Positions 24,943-33,410 of a stretch of 35,344 bases of DNA are shown here, one piece after another. The stretch comes from an uncultured Alphaproteobacteria bacterium. Its GTDB lineage: Bacteria; Pseudomonadota; Alphaproteobacteria; Puniceispirillales; UBA1172. The stretch is taken from contig CALFYS010000114.1 of assembly GCA_937952245.1 (NCBI GenBank), positions 1 through 35,344 of the forward strand, in the 5' to 3' direction. The stretch's first letter is position 1. Every line of letters starts with the position of its first letter. The notes beneath the pieces were generated by a model. That model was not told where the DNA came from and made no database searches. It saw only the letters and a program-made list of their open reading frames with translations. A program made the position numbers and the translations under genes.

Positions 24943-27900
24943 ATGAAACTACAGCGCCACTTTACTAAGCCAAATACCTCACCTTATGACAGCATGGGGT
25001 GGACCTATTCGACTAGTGAAATCCGCAACCCTGATGGAACCATCGTTTTCCAAGCTGAAAATGTTGAAGTTCCGGAACATTTCTCTCAAGTCGCGACTGA
25101 TATTTTGGCCCAGAAATATTTTCGCAAAGCGGGTGTCCCTGCTCGGTTGAAACGTGTTGAAGAAAGCACAGTCCCATCATGGTTATGGCGGTCTGTGGCA
25201 GATGAAAAGGCGCTTAAAGATCTGCCCGAAGCCGAACGCTATGTTGGTGAAACATCAGCCAAGCAAGTTTATGACCGTCTCGCGGGCACATGGACTTATT
25301 GGGGCTGGAAGGGCGGCTATTTCACATCCGAAGAAGATGCCCAGTCCTATTTTGATGAAATGCGTTATATGCTGGCCATGCAGATGGCGGCGCCAAACTC
25401 ACCGCAGTGGTTCAACACTGGTCTGCATTGGGCGTACGGTATTGATGGCGCCAGCCAAGGGCATTACTACGTTGATTTTGAAACCGGCAAACTGACGCGT
25501 TCAAAGTCTTCTTATGAACATCCACAGCCCCACGCTTGTTTCATTCAGTCCATTGATGATGACCTTGTTAACGAAGGCGGCATCATGGATTTGTGGGTGC
25601 GTGAAGCGCGTCTGTTTAAATATGGTTCTGGCACAGGCACAAACTTCTCACGCTTGCGCGGTGAAAGTGAACCGCTTGCCGGTGGTGGTAAGTCTTCTGG
25701 CCTGATGAGCTTCCTTCGCATTGGTGACCGTGCCGCGGGCGCGATTAAATCAGGCGGCACCACCCGCCGTGCCGCTAAGATGGTGACGGTTGATGTCGAT
25801 CACCCTGATATTGTCAATTATGTCGATTGGAAAGTGGTTGAAGAACAGAAAGTCGCCGCTTTGGTCGCGGGTTCTAAACTTGCCCATACCCATATGAACG
25901 CGGTGATGGCGGCGTGCACCGATGAAAGCGTTGCCAGCCAAGATCGCTATTCCGCCAAGACCAACAAAGGGCTGAAGAAGGCGATTATTTCTGCCCGTAA
26001 ATCCATGATCCCTGAAAACTACATCCAGCGGGTGATCCAGTTTGCGGAACAAGGGTTTACTGAAATTGAGTTTAAAACCTATGACACCGATTGGGATTCA
26101 GAAGCCTATATGACGGTCTCTGGTCAGAACTCAAACAACTCTGTTCGGGTGACCAATGACTTCCTGCAAAAAGTGCTGGATAACAGCGAATGGGATTTGA
26201 TCCGCCGTACTGATGGTGAGGTTAGCGAACGGATTAACGCCAAAGACCTGTGGGATAAGATTGCTTATGCCGCATGGGCTTGTGCTGACCCGGGTCTGCA
26301 GTATGACACCACCATCAACGAATGGCACACTTGCCCTGAAGGTGGCCGGATCAACGCATCCAACCCATGTTCTGAATATATGTTCTTGGATGATACCGCG
26401 TGTAACTTGGCGTCATTGAACCTGATGCAATTCCGCAACGCGGATAAGTCCTTCAACATTGAAGCCTATGAACACGCTTGCCGGTTCTGGACATTGACCT
26501 TGGAAATTTCTGTTCTGATGGCGCAGTTCCCATCAAAAGAGATCGCGCAATTGTCTTATGACTATCGCACCCTTGGTTTGGGTTACGCCAATATCGGTGG
26601 TTTGTTGATGGCGGCGGGTCATTCCTATGACAGTGATGAAGGCCGTGCCATCGGCGCGTCATTGACCGCGATCATGACCGGTGTTGCCTATGCAACTTCA
26701 GCGGAAATCGCCAGCGAATTGGGCGCTTTCCCTCGCTATGAAGAAAACTCAGCCCATATGTTGCGGGTCATCCGTAACCACCGCCGCGCCGCCCATGGTG
26801 AAACTGATGGTTATGAAGACCTGTCTGTCTTGCCTGTGCCGCTGAAAGCATCGGATTGCCCTGACGCCCGCCTGCCAGAAGCCGCGGCGGCCGCTTGGGA
26901 CAAAGCCCTCAGCCTTGGTGAACAACATGGTTATCGCAACGCGCAATCAACCGTGATCGCACCAACCGGCACCATTGGTCTGGTGATGGATTGTGACACC
27001 ACCGGCATTGAACCTGACTTCGCGATTGTGAAGTTCAAGAAACTTGCTGGCGGCGGTTACTTTAAGATCATCAACCGTGTTGTGCCGGAAGCCCTTGAGA
27101 ACATGGGCTACAGCCAAGACCAAATCGATGACATCATCCGTTACGCGGTGGGTCATGGCAGTCTGGAAAAATGCCAGTCCGTCAGCATCAATGCTCTGAA
27201 AGACAAAGGCTTTGATGATGCGGCTTTGGCGAAATTGGCGGGCGCGCTTGAATCCGCGTTTGATATTAAGTTTGCGTTCAATCGCTTCAGCCTTGGTGAT
27301 GACTTCTGCCGTGATGTCTTGGGCTTCAGCGATGAGCAGTTGAACGATTTCAATTTTGATATGCTGGCCGCCCTTGGCTTCAGCAAGGATGAAATTGAAC
27401 ACGCCAACACCCATGTCTGCGGTGCCATGACATTGGAAGGCGCGCCTCATTTGAAGGATGAGCATCTTCCTGTGTTTGATTGCGCCAACCCATGCGGCCG
27501 TTTGGGCAAGCGTTTCTTGAGCGTGGATAGCCATATCACCATGATGGCGGCGGCTCAGCCGTTCATCTCTGGCGCGATTTCAAAGACCATCAATATGCCA
27601 AATTCAGCCACGGTCGAAGATTGTGGTGAGGCGTATATGTTGTCATGGCGTCTTGGGATTAAGGCGAACGCGCTTTATCGTGATGGCTCAAAACTGTCTC
27701 AGCCGCTGTCTGCCGCTCTGGTTGATGACGAAGATATGGATGATGTGGAAGAGATCATGGAAGCCCCAGCCGCGGCGCAGGCCACCCAGATCGTTGAAAA
27801 GATCGTCGAACGCTTTGTCACCACCCGTCATAAATTGCCGGATCGCCGTAAGGGTTACACCCAGAAAGCGGTTGTTGGTGGCCATAAGGTCTATCTCCGC

Positions 27901-28560
27901 ACCGGTGAATATGAAGATGGCAAATTGGGTGAACTGTTCATTGATATGCACAAAGAAGGCGCGGCCTTCCGCTCCTTGATGAACAACTTCGCCATCGCGG
28001 TTTCCATTGGCCTGCAATATGGCGTGCCGCTGGAAGAATATGTCGAAGCCTTCACCTTCACCCGCTTTGAGCCGCAAGGCATGGTGCAGGGCAATGATAT
28101 GATCAAGATGTCCACCTCAATTCTTGATTACATCTTCCGTGAGCTGGCCATCTCTTACCTTGATCGCAGTGATTTGGGTCATGTTAATCCAGAAGATTTG
28201 GATTACGGCACCACCGGCACTGGTGAAGGGCAGTCTGAACTGGCCAAAACCCCGATCAGCAGTGGTTTTGTCCGCAACCGTAACATTGTGATGTTGCGGA
28301 GCGCGGGCGGCGGCAATGCCGCGGTGGCGGAAACCGAAGAAGAGGTGACCACCGCATCAGCGGCCACCACCACAGCGACGTCAATGTCAACAGGCAGCGC
28401 CGAAGGGGCATCAGGGGTTGATACCGCAACCCGCGTCCAGCAAGCCAAAATGCAGGGCTATGAAGGCGAAAACTGTAGCGAATGTGGGAACTTCACCCTC
28501 GTCCGCAACGGCACTTGCCTGAAATGCAACACCTGTGGGTCAACCACGGGCTGCAGTTAA
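24943..28560 (+). CDS. nrdJ: Vitamin B12-dependent ribonucleotide reductase, class II
   Basis: Reduces ribonucleotides to deoxyribonucleotides using adenosylcobalamin to make the thiyl radical, so it works with or without oxygen. 1205 residues, the long NrdJ form. The active-site motif NPCSE has Asn474, thiyl Cys476 and Glu478. The redox pair is Cys199 (PHACFIQS) and Cys487, which lies 11 residues after Cys476. A TSCPD-like region spans about 960-1080. The C-terminus is a Cys-rich zinc ribbon (Cys1178, 1181, 1192, 1195, 1198) with a last Cys1204. AAAGG precedes the ATG. No other ribonucleotide reductase gene is in the window. Confidence 0.97.
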   Translation: MKLQRHFTKPNTSPYDSMGWTYSTSEIRNPDGTIVFQAENVEVPEHFSQVATDILAQKYFRKAGVPARLKRVEESTVPSWLWRSVADEKALKDLPEAERYVGETSAKQVYDRLAGTWTYWGWKGGYFTSEEDAQSYFDEMRYMLAMQMAAPNSPQWFNTGLHWAYGIDGASQGHYYVDFETGKLTRSKSSYEHPQPHACFIQSIDDDLVNEGGIMDLWVREARLFKYGSGTGTNFSRLRGESEPLAGGGKSSGLMSFLRIGDRAAGAIKSGGTTRRAAKMVTVDVDHPDIVNYVDWKVVEEQKVAALVAGSKLAHTHMNAVMAACTDESVASQDRYSAKTNKGLKKAIISARKSMIPENYIQRVIQFAEQGFTEIEFKTYDTDWDSEAYMTVSGQNSNNSVRVTNDFLQKVLDNSEWDLIRRTDGEVSERINAKDLWDKIAYAAWACADPGLQYDTTINEWHTCPEGGRINASNPCSEYMFLDDTACNLASLNLMQFRNADKSFNIEAYEHACRFWTLTLEISVLMAQFPSKEIAQLSYDYRTLGLGYANIGGLLMAAGHSYDSDEGRAIGASLTAIMTGVAYATSAEIASELGAFPRYEENSAHMLRVIRNHRRAAHGETDGYEDLSVLPVPLKASDCPDARLPEAAAAAWDKALSLGEQHGYRNAQSTVIAPTGTIGLVMDCDTTGIEPDFAIVKFKKLAGGGYFKIINRVVPEALENMGYSQDQIDDIIRYAVGHGSLEKCQSVSINALKDKGFDDAALAKLAGALESAFDIKFAFNRFSLGDDFCRDVLGFSDEQLNDFNFDMLAALGFSKDEIEHANTHVCGAMTLEGAPHLKDEHLPVFDCANPCGRLGKRFLSVDSHITMMAAAQPFISGAISKTINMPNSATVEDCGEAYMLSWRLGIKANALYRDGSKLSQPLSAALVDDEDMDDVEEIMEAPAAAQATQIVEKIVERFVTTRHKLPDRRKGYTQKAVVGGHKVYLRTGEYEDGKLGELFIDMHKEGAAFRSLMNNFAIAVSIGLQYGVPLEEYVEAFTFTRFEPQGMVQGNDMIKMSTSILDYIFRELAISYLDRSDLGHVNPEDLDYGTTGTGEGQSELAKTPISSGFVRNRNIVMLRSAGGGNAAVAETEEEVTTASAATTTATSMSTGSAEGASGVDTATRVQQAKMQGYEGENCSECGNFTLVRNGTCLKCNTCGSTTGCS

Positions 28561-28591
28561 GGCTGGACGAAGAACCGCACAAGACTTAATG

Positions 28592-28622
28592 AAAAGGGTG
28601 GGCATTTTCCCGCCCTTTTTTT
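28592..28622 (+). terminator. Intrinsic terminator of nrdJ
   Basis: AAAAGGGTGGG (28592-28602) pairs with CCCGCCCTTTT (28609-28619), with a T-G wobble, around the loop CATTTT. A run of seven T ends at 28622. It lies 31 bp after the nrdJ stop. Confidence 0.9.
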
Positions 28623-28692
28623 ACACTCTTTATACCCACCGCATGACCATGTGCATTAAAGGTGGAAAACGCCGACGATAAAGGAGATCATC

Positions 28693-29160
28693 ATGGCTGG
28701 AACAATCGACGCTCGTCTTGCTGAATTGGGCATCACCCTACCGGACGCCCCTGCCCCCGCGGCCAATTATTTGCCCTATGTCATCACAGGCAATTTGGTG
28801 ATCATCTCAGGGCAAATCCCCATGGAAGGCGGCAAATTGGCCGTCACCGGCACCGTTGGCGATGGCACGGTTACCCAAGACCATGCCGAAGCCGAAGCCC
28901 GCAAATGCGCCATTAACCTTCTGGCGCAACTGAAATCAGCTTGCGGCGGCGATCTTGATAAGGTCAAGCGCGTTGTCAAACTTGGCGGCTTTGTTGCCAG
29001 CCAGCCTGATTTCACCGCCCAGCCGCAAGTCATCAACGCGGCATCAAACCTGATGGCCGATGTCTTTGGCGAAGCGGGGCAACACGCGCGGTTTGCGGTT
29101 GGCGTCAGCGCCCTGCCGTTGGGCTGTGTCGTTGAAATCGAAGGGATGTTCGAAATCTAA
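28693..29160 (+). CDS. RidA family protein (YjgF/YER057c/UK114)
   Basis: A 155-residue member of the RidA superfamily. Family members form trimers, and RidA itself hydrolyses reactive enamine/imine intermediates. The C-terminal part HARFAVGVSALPLGCVVEIE fits the family, with Arg133 at the position of the RidA catalytic arginine. This longer form with an N-terminal LPDAPAPAANYLPYV segment is a distinct subgroup, and its activity has not been settled here. AAAGGAG precedes the ATG. Confidence 0.9.
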   Translation: MAGTIDARLAELGITLPDAPAPAANYLPYVITGNLVIISGQIPMEGGKLAVTGTVGDGTVTQDHAEAEARKCAINLLAQLKSACGGDLDKVKRVVKLGGFVASQPDFTAQPQVINAASNLMADVFGEAGQHARFAVGVSALPLGCVVEIEGMFEI

Positions 29161-29247
29161 TCTGACTCCTTGCCCCCTTTCTAATGCCTTTTGGTATCTC
29201 TTGTCATGAGCACTTGCCAGAAGGCGGGGGCGGGTTAAGTCATCACT

Positions 29248-30408
29248 ATGGATCAAGAACACGCGCCTGAAAAATGGCAAATCACACTGCATGAAAGCAT
29301 CAATGAGATTGCGCCGGAGGATTGGAATCGCTGTGCTGGCGGCGCCAATCCCATGCAGTCGCACGCCCTTCTGAAAGCCATGGAAGACAGCGGTTCTGCC
29401 GCCCCTGACCAAGGCTGGATGCCGCGTCACCTTTCGCTGAAAGACGCGGATGGCCATATCCATGGCGTCATGCCATTTTACGTCAAATCCCATTCCTATG
29501 GCGAATATGTCTTTGACCATTCATGGGCGAACGCTTGGCATCGGGCGGGGGGCAATTATTACCCGAAAGGGCAATCGGCCATCCCCTTCAGCCCTGTCCC
29601 CGGCCAGCGATTGCTGATCGACAGCCCTGAGCATGACCTCGCGTTTTCAGCCCTTGCCGATGGCGCGATCAAAGCCACCGAAGCCATGGGGCTATCCAGT
29701 CTTCACATCACCTTTTTAAGCGGCGGAGAGGTTGACCAACTCACCCAATTATCCGAGCGGTGGATTCCCCGCCATGGGTTGCAATTCCATTGGTATAATC
29801 AAGACTTTAAGCATTTTGATGATTTCCTTGGCTTGATGGCATCGCGCAAACGTAAGACCATCCGCCGCGAAAGACGGGAGGTTGCTGGCCTGACTTTCCA
29901 TCAATTGACCGGCGATGACCTCAAACCTGAACATTGGGATCAATTTTATCAGTTTTATCTGGCGACCATTGATAAGAAATGGGGCGGGGCGTATTTGACC
30001 CGCGGCTTTTTTGACCAAATCGGCAGCACCATGGCTGATCAAATCCTGTTGGTGATGGCCGAAGATGATGGTGAGATGATCGCCGGCGCGCTCAATTTTA
30101 TTGGCCATGACACGCTCTATGGCCGCAATTGGGGATGTTTAGAAGAACGCCCCTTCTTGCATTTTGAGACCTGTTATTATCAGGCGATTGATTTTGCCAT
30201 TGAACGAGGGCTGAAGACCGTTGAAGCGGGGGCACAGGGCCTCCATAAAGTCCAAAGAGGGTATGAGCCTGCCTTGACCTATTCTGCCCATGTCATGATG
30301 CATGATGACTTTGCCCGCGCCATCAAGGAATTTACCGCAAGAGAAAGCCGCGCCATCATGCGTGAAGCTGATGAATTGCGCGGCTGGTCTCCTTATCGCA
30401 CGCCATGA
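29248..30408 (+). CDS. DUF482 family protein (FemAB/GNAT-like)
   Basis: A 386-residue cytosolic protein of the DUF482 family, related to FemAB-type peptidyl transferases and often listed as GNAT acyltransferase. Landmarks are FDHSWANAW, HWYNQDFKHFDDFL, RKRKTIRRERREV, LYGRNWGC, HFETCYYQAIDFAIERGL and EAGAQGLHKVQRGYEP. The last is diagnostic. The substrate is unknown; peptidoglycan or tRNA-dependent transfer is only a suggestion. The ribosome binding site is weak. It converges on clpA. Confidence 0.85.
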   Translation: MDQEHAPEKWQITLHESINEIAPEDWNRCAGGANPMQSHALLKAMEDSGSAAPDQGWMPRHLSLKDADGHIHGVMPFYVKSHSYGEYVFDHSWANAWHRAGGNYYPKGQSAIPFSPVPGQRLLIDSPEHDLAFSALADGAIKATEAMGLSSLHITFLSGGEVDQLTQLSERWIPRHGLQFHWYNQDFKHFDDFLGLMASRKRKTIRRERREVAGLTFHQLTGDDLKPEHWDQFYQFYLATIDKKWGGAYLTRGFFDQIGSTMADQILLVMAEDDGEMIAGALNFIGHDTLYGRNWGCLEERPFLHFETCYYQAIDFAIERGLKTVEAGAQGLHKVQRGYEPALTYSAHVMMHDDFARAIKEFTARESRAIMREADELRGWSPYRTP

Positions 30409-30455
30409 CCGTAAGGCATGACCCTAGGGCTTAACCAAAAAACAAACCCCAAAAA

Positions 30456-32765
30456 TTAGGCGGGTGTTTTCGCGCCTTTTGGCTTGCTGGGTTTAACCTC
30501 AGGTTTCGCCGCGGTCACCACAAGCGAAGTAATATCACCATCTTGATCAGGTTTCGCGGTATCAACTTCCGCCGTACCGCCATCGGTCAAACGCCCAAAG
30601 AGCAATTCTTCGGCCAACGGTTTTTTGACGTGTTCCTGCACGACACGCCCCAATGGACGCGCGCCATAGGCCGGATCATACCCGCGTTCAGCCAGCCAAT
30701 CCCGCGCCGATGGCGTTAGGGTGATGCTGACCCCGCGGTCGGCCAATTGCGCCTCAAGTTGCAGGACAAATTTATCCACCACTTTCCGCACCACTTCAGG
30801 GGCAAGATTAGCAAAGGGAATAATCGCATCCAGACGATTGCGGAACTCAGGCGTGAAGGTACGTTCAATCGCTTCGGTATCCGCGCCCGCGTTAACCCCG
30901 CGCCCAAAGCCAATGGCTTGCTTGCTGAGCTGTGCCGCCCCGGCGTTGGTGGTCATGATGATCACAACATTACGGAAATCAATGGTCTTGCCATTGTGAT
31001 CCGTCAAGCGGCCATTATCCATCACCTGCAACAACAGGTTGAAAATATCAGGATGGGCTTTTTCAATTTCATCCAACAACAAGACCGCGTGCGGCGTTTG
31101 ATCCACGGCATCGGTCAGAAGACCGCCTTGGTCAAAACCTACATATCCGGGCGGCGCGCCGATCAAGCGTGAGACTGAATGACGTTCCATATATTCGGAC
31201 ATATCAAAGCGGATTAATTTAATCCCCAGGCTATCGGCCAATTGCCGTGCCACTTCGGTTTTACCAACACCGGTCGGCCCACTAAAGAGGTAATTCCCCA
31301 CCGGCTTATCCGGTTCACGCAATCCTGCCCGCGCCAATTTAATGGCCGAAGACAAAGCCGTAATCGCTTCATCCTGACCATAGACCATCCGTTGCAGGTC
31401 ACTTTCAAGACTGGCAAGGGCTTGTTTATCATCACGGCTGACCGACCGTGGGGGGATGCGCGCCATGCTGGCGATGGTGGTTTCAATCTCTTTCGCGCCA
31501 ATAACTTTTTTACGGCGAGATGGCGCCAATAACATCTGGGCAGACGCGGCTTCATCAATCACATCAATGGCTTTATCAGGCAATTTCCGATCACTGATAT
31601 AACGGGCGGAAAGTTCAACCGCTGTTTTCAACGCCGCTTGGGTAAAGCGCACGTCATGGTGGTCTTCATAGGTTGTTTTCAGGCCCGACAGAATCTTGAC
31701 GGTATCCGCAACGCTAGGCTCATTAACATCAATTTTCTGGAAACGACGGCTCAACGCCCGGTCTTTTTCAAACCAACCGCGGAATTCTTTATAGGTGGTG
31801 GAACCGATACAGCGCAACGTGCCTTCCTGCAACGCGGGCTTCAGCAAATTGGACGCGTCCATCGCCCCGCCGCTGGTCGCGCCAGCCCCGATAATCGTGT
31901 GAATTTCATCAATGAACAGGATCGCCTGATCATCATCAGCCACTTCTTGCATCACCGCTTTCAGGCGTTCTTCAAAATCGCCGCGATAGCGTGTGCCTGC
32001 CAGCAATGCCCCCATATCAAGAGAATAAATTTTGGCCTCGGCCAAAACCTCAGGCACTTGCCCGTCATTAATCTTTTTCGCCAGCCCTTCGGCAATGGCG
32101 GTTTTACCCACACCGCTATCCCCCACCAAAAGCGGGTTGTTTTTGGTGCGGCGGCATAGCACTTGGATGGTCCGATCAACTTCGGCATGGCGACCGATCA
32201 GCGGATCAATTTTGCCATCTTGGGCTTTTTTGATCAGATCAACGGCGTAGGTGGCCAAGGCATTTTCCTTGGCGTTTAATTCACCAGCGTCGGTTTCCGT
32301 TCCGCTTGGGGTGGATGATGTGTTGCTATGGGCGCTGTTCTTGGCAATCCCATGGCTGATATATGTCACCGCATCAAGCCGCGACATATCCTGCTGTTGC
32401 AAACACCAGACGGCAAAGCTTTCTTGTTCGGCGAAAAGCGCGATCAACACATTCGCCCCTGTTGCCGCGTCCCGGCCAGACGATTGGGTATGGATCACGG
32501 CGCGTTGGATCACCCGCTGAAAACTAGTGGTTGGCTGGGTTTCTGATGTCCCGCCAGCGATGCTGGATAAAGTTTCTTCCAGATGCTCCGCCAATTCCTG
32601 TTTCAAGGTTTCGATTGACACATTACAGGCTTTCAGCACGTCAATCGCGTCACGATCATCGGTCAGCGCCATCAACAGATGTTCCAGCGTCGCCAGTTCG
32701 TGACCATTGCGGCTGGCCAATGCCATGGCACGGCGTAAGGTTTCTTCGAGTTCTTGCGATAACAT
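30456..32765 (-). CDS. clpA: ATP-dependent Clp protease ATP-binding subunit ClpA
   Basis: AAA+ unfoldase that feeds substrates to ClpP. 769 residues, normal for ClpA. The N-domain (about 1-145) binds ClpS. The first nucleotide domain has Walker A GDSGVGKT (215-222) and Walker B ILFIDE (282-287). The second has Walker A GPTGVGKT (496-503) and a Walker B LLLDEIEKAH. The IGF loop that docks on ClpP is at 618-620. A Lys/Pro-rich tail ends the protein. GGGAA precedes the ATG. It starts 19 bp after clpS, forming a clpS-clpA operon. Confidence 0.97.
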   Translation of the reverse strand: MLSQELEETLRRAMALASRNGHELATLEHLLMALTDDRDAIDVLKACNVSIETLKQELAEHLEETLSSIAGGTSETQPTTSFQRVIQRAVIHTQSSGRDAATGANVLIALFAEQESFAVWCLQQQDMSRLDAVTYISHGIAKNSAHSNTSSTPSGTETDAGELNAKENALATYAVDLIKKAQDGKIDPLIGRHAEVDRTIQVLCRRTKNNPLLVGDSGVGKTAIAEGLAKKINDGQVPEVLAEAKIYSLDMGALLAGTRYRGDFEERLKAVMQEVADDDQAILFIDEIHTIIGAGATSGGAMDASNLLKPALQEGTLRCIGSTTYKEFRGWFEKDRALSRRFQKIDVNEPSVADTVKILSGLKTTYEDHHDVRFTQAALKTAVELSARYISDRKLPDKAIDVIDEAASAQMLLAPSRRKKVIGAKEIETTIASMARIPPRSVSRDDKQALASLESDLQRMVYGQDEAITALSSAIKLARAGLREPDKPVGNYLFSGPTGVGKTEVARQLADSLGIKLIRFDMSEYMERHSVSRLIGAPPGYVGFDQGGLLTDAVDQTPHAVLLLDEIEKAHPDIFNLLLQVMDNGRLTDHNGKTIDFRNVVIIMTTNAGAAQLSKQAIGFGRGVNAGADTEAIERTFTPEFRNRLDAIIPFANLAPEVVRKVVDKFVLQLEAQLADRGVSITLTPSARDWLAERGYDPAYGARPLGRVVQEHVKKPLAEELLFGRLTDGGTAEVDTAKPDQDGDITSLVVTAAKPEVKPSKPKGAKTPA

Positions 32766-32784
32766 TCGATTATTCCCTTTCCGA

Positions 32785-33168
32785 TTATTCTTTTTCTATT
32801 TGAACTTGCAGCGGATGTTGATTCTTGCGCGCTAAATCCATGACTTGCGTCGCTTTGGTCTCCGCGATTTCATACGTATAAACGCCACAAACACCGACCC
32901 CCCGTTGATGCACATGGAGCATAATTTCTGTCGCTTCTTCTTGAGTTTTTCGAAAAAACTCTTGCAGCACCAAGACGACAAATTCCATCGGCGTGTAATC
33001 GTCATTCAACATGATGACTTTATACAAAGGCGGCTTTTTGGTTTTCGGCTTGGCTTTCGTGGCCAAACCTGAATCAGGGCCATCTTCATAATTGCCGCCA
33101 TTTTGACAAATGATATTGGGCATCTTCAGGGGATGCTGATTTGATGTCATGGTGCTTTGTTTCATCAT
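32785..33168 (-). CDS. clpS: ATP-dependent Clp protease adaptor ClpS
   Basis: N-recognin that delivers N-degron proteins to ClpAP. 127 residues with a disordered N-terminal extension of about 45. The core has LNDDYTPMEFV with Asn55, Asp56 and Asp57 for the alpha-amino group and Met61 as the gate, then VHQRG with His87 (E. coli His66) and CGVYTYEIAETK. The start is uncertain: the ATGs at 33168 and 33165 lack a ribosome binding site, and internal ATGs at 33150 and 33123 also lack one. A TATAGT (33179-33174) just upstream leaves room for a leaderless start. It is divergent from the carboxypeptidase gene. Confidence 0.95.
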   Translation of the reverse strand: MMKQSTMTSNQHPLKMPNIICQNGGNYEDGPDSGLATKAKPKTKKPPLYKVIMLNDDYTPMEFVVLVLQEFFRKTQEEATEIMLHVHQRGVGVCGVYTYEIAETKATQVMDLARKNQHPLQVQIEKE

Positions 33169-33336
33169 ACTTAACTATATTGGGATTCTGGCTTGGATTA
33201 AAAGCCCCTAGCGAAGAAAATAAATCAGGATAAATCGTCACAGGCGCAAAAAATGCCCCAAAAAAGACCGCAACACGACATCATGATGACATGATCAACC
33301 GTTTTCATGCTTATGTCTTATTTTGTAGCATTATAT

Positions 33337-33365
33337 TTTACAACCACAGGATGTTGTGGTATAAG
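33337..33365 (+). promoter_or_regulatory. Promoter of the D-Ala-D-Ala carboxypeptidase gene
   Basis: TTTACA at 33337-33342, a 17-bp spacer and TATAAG at 33360-33365, each five of six to consensus. The start near 33372 gives a leader of about 40 nt to the ATG at 33411. It also shows that the upstream open frame from 33291 is not the protein start. The spacer contains an ACCACA/TGTGGT dyad. Confidence 0.6.
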
Positions 33366-33385
33366 ATAAGTACGTGTGGTAAAAG
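33343..33385. repeat. TGTGGT/ACCACA elements in the carboxypeptidase promoter
   Basis: ACCACA (33343-33348) and TGTGGT (33355-33360) form a dyad with 6-bp arms over the promoter spacer. The element TGTGGTATAAG (33355-33365) recurs as TGTGGTAAAAG at 33375-33385, exactly 20 bp on. Two more copies lie in the hairpin at 33451-33476. Confidence 0.6.
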
Positions 33386-33410
33386 GTTTTCAGATAAAGC
33401 AGATAAACTG

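Noticed and set aside
28623..28692. Promoter for the RidA-like gene after the nrdJ terminator
   Set aside because: TTTACA and TATACC are both there but the spacing is far too short. No proper pair was found.
33291..33410. Upstream extension of the carboxypeptidase frame (40 codons)
   Set aside because: It has no signal-peptide logic and the promoter lies inside it. The signal peptide begins at 33411 or 33414.
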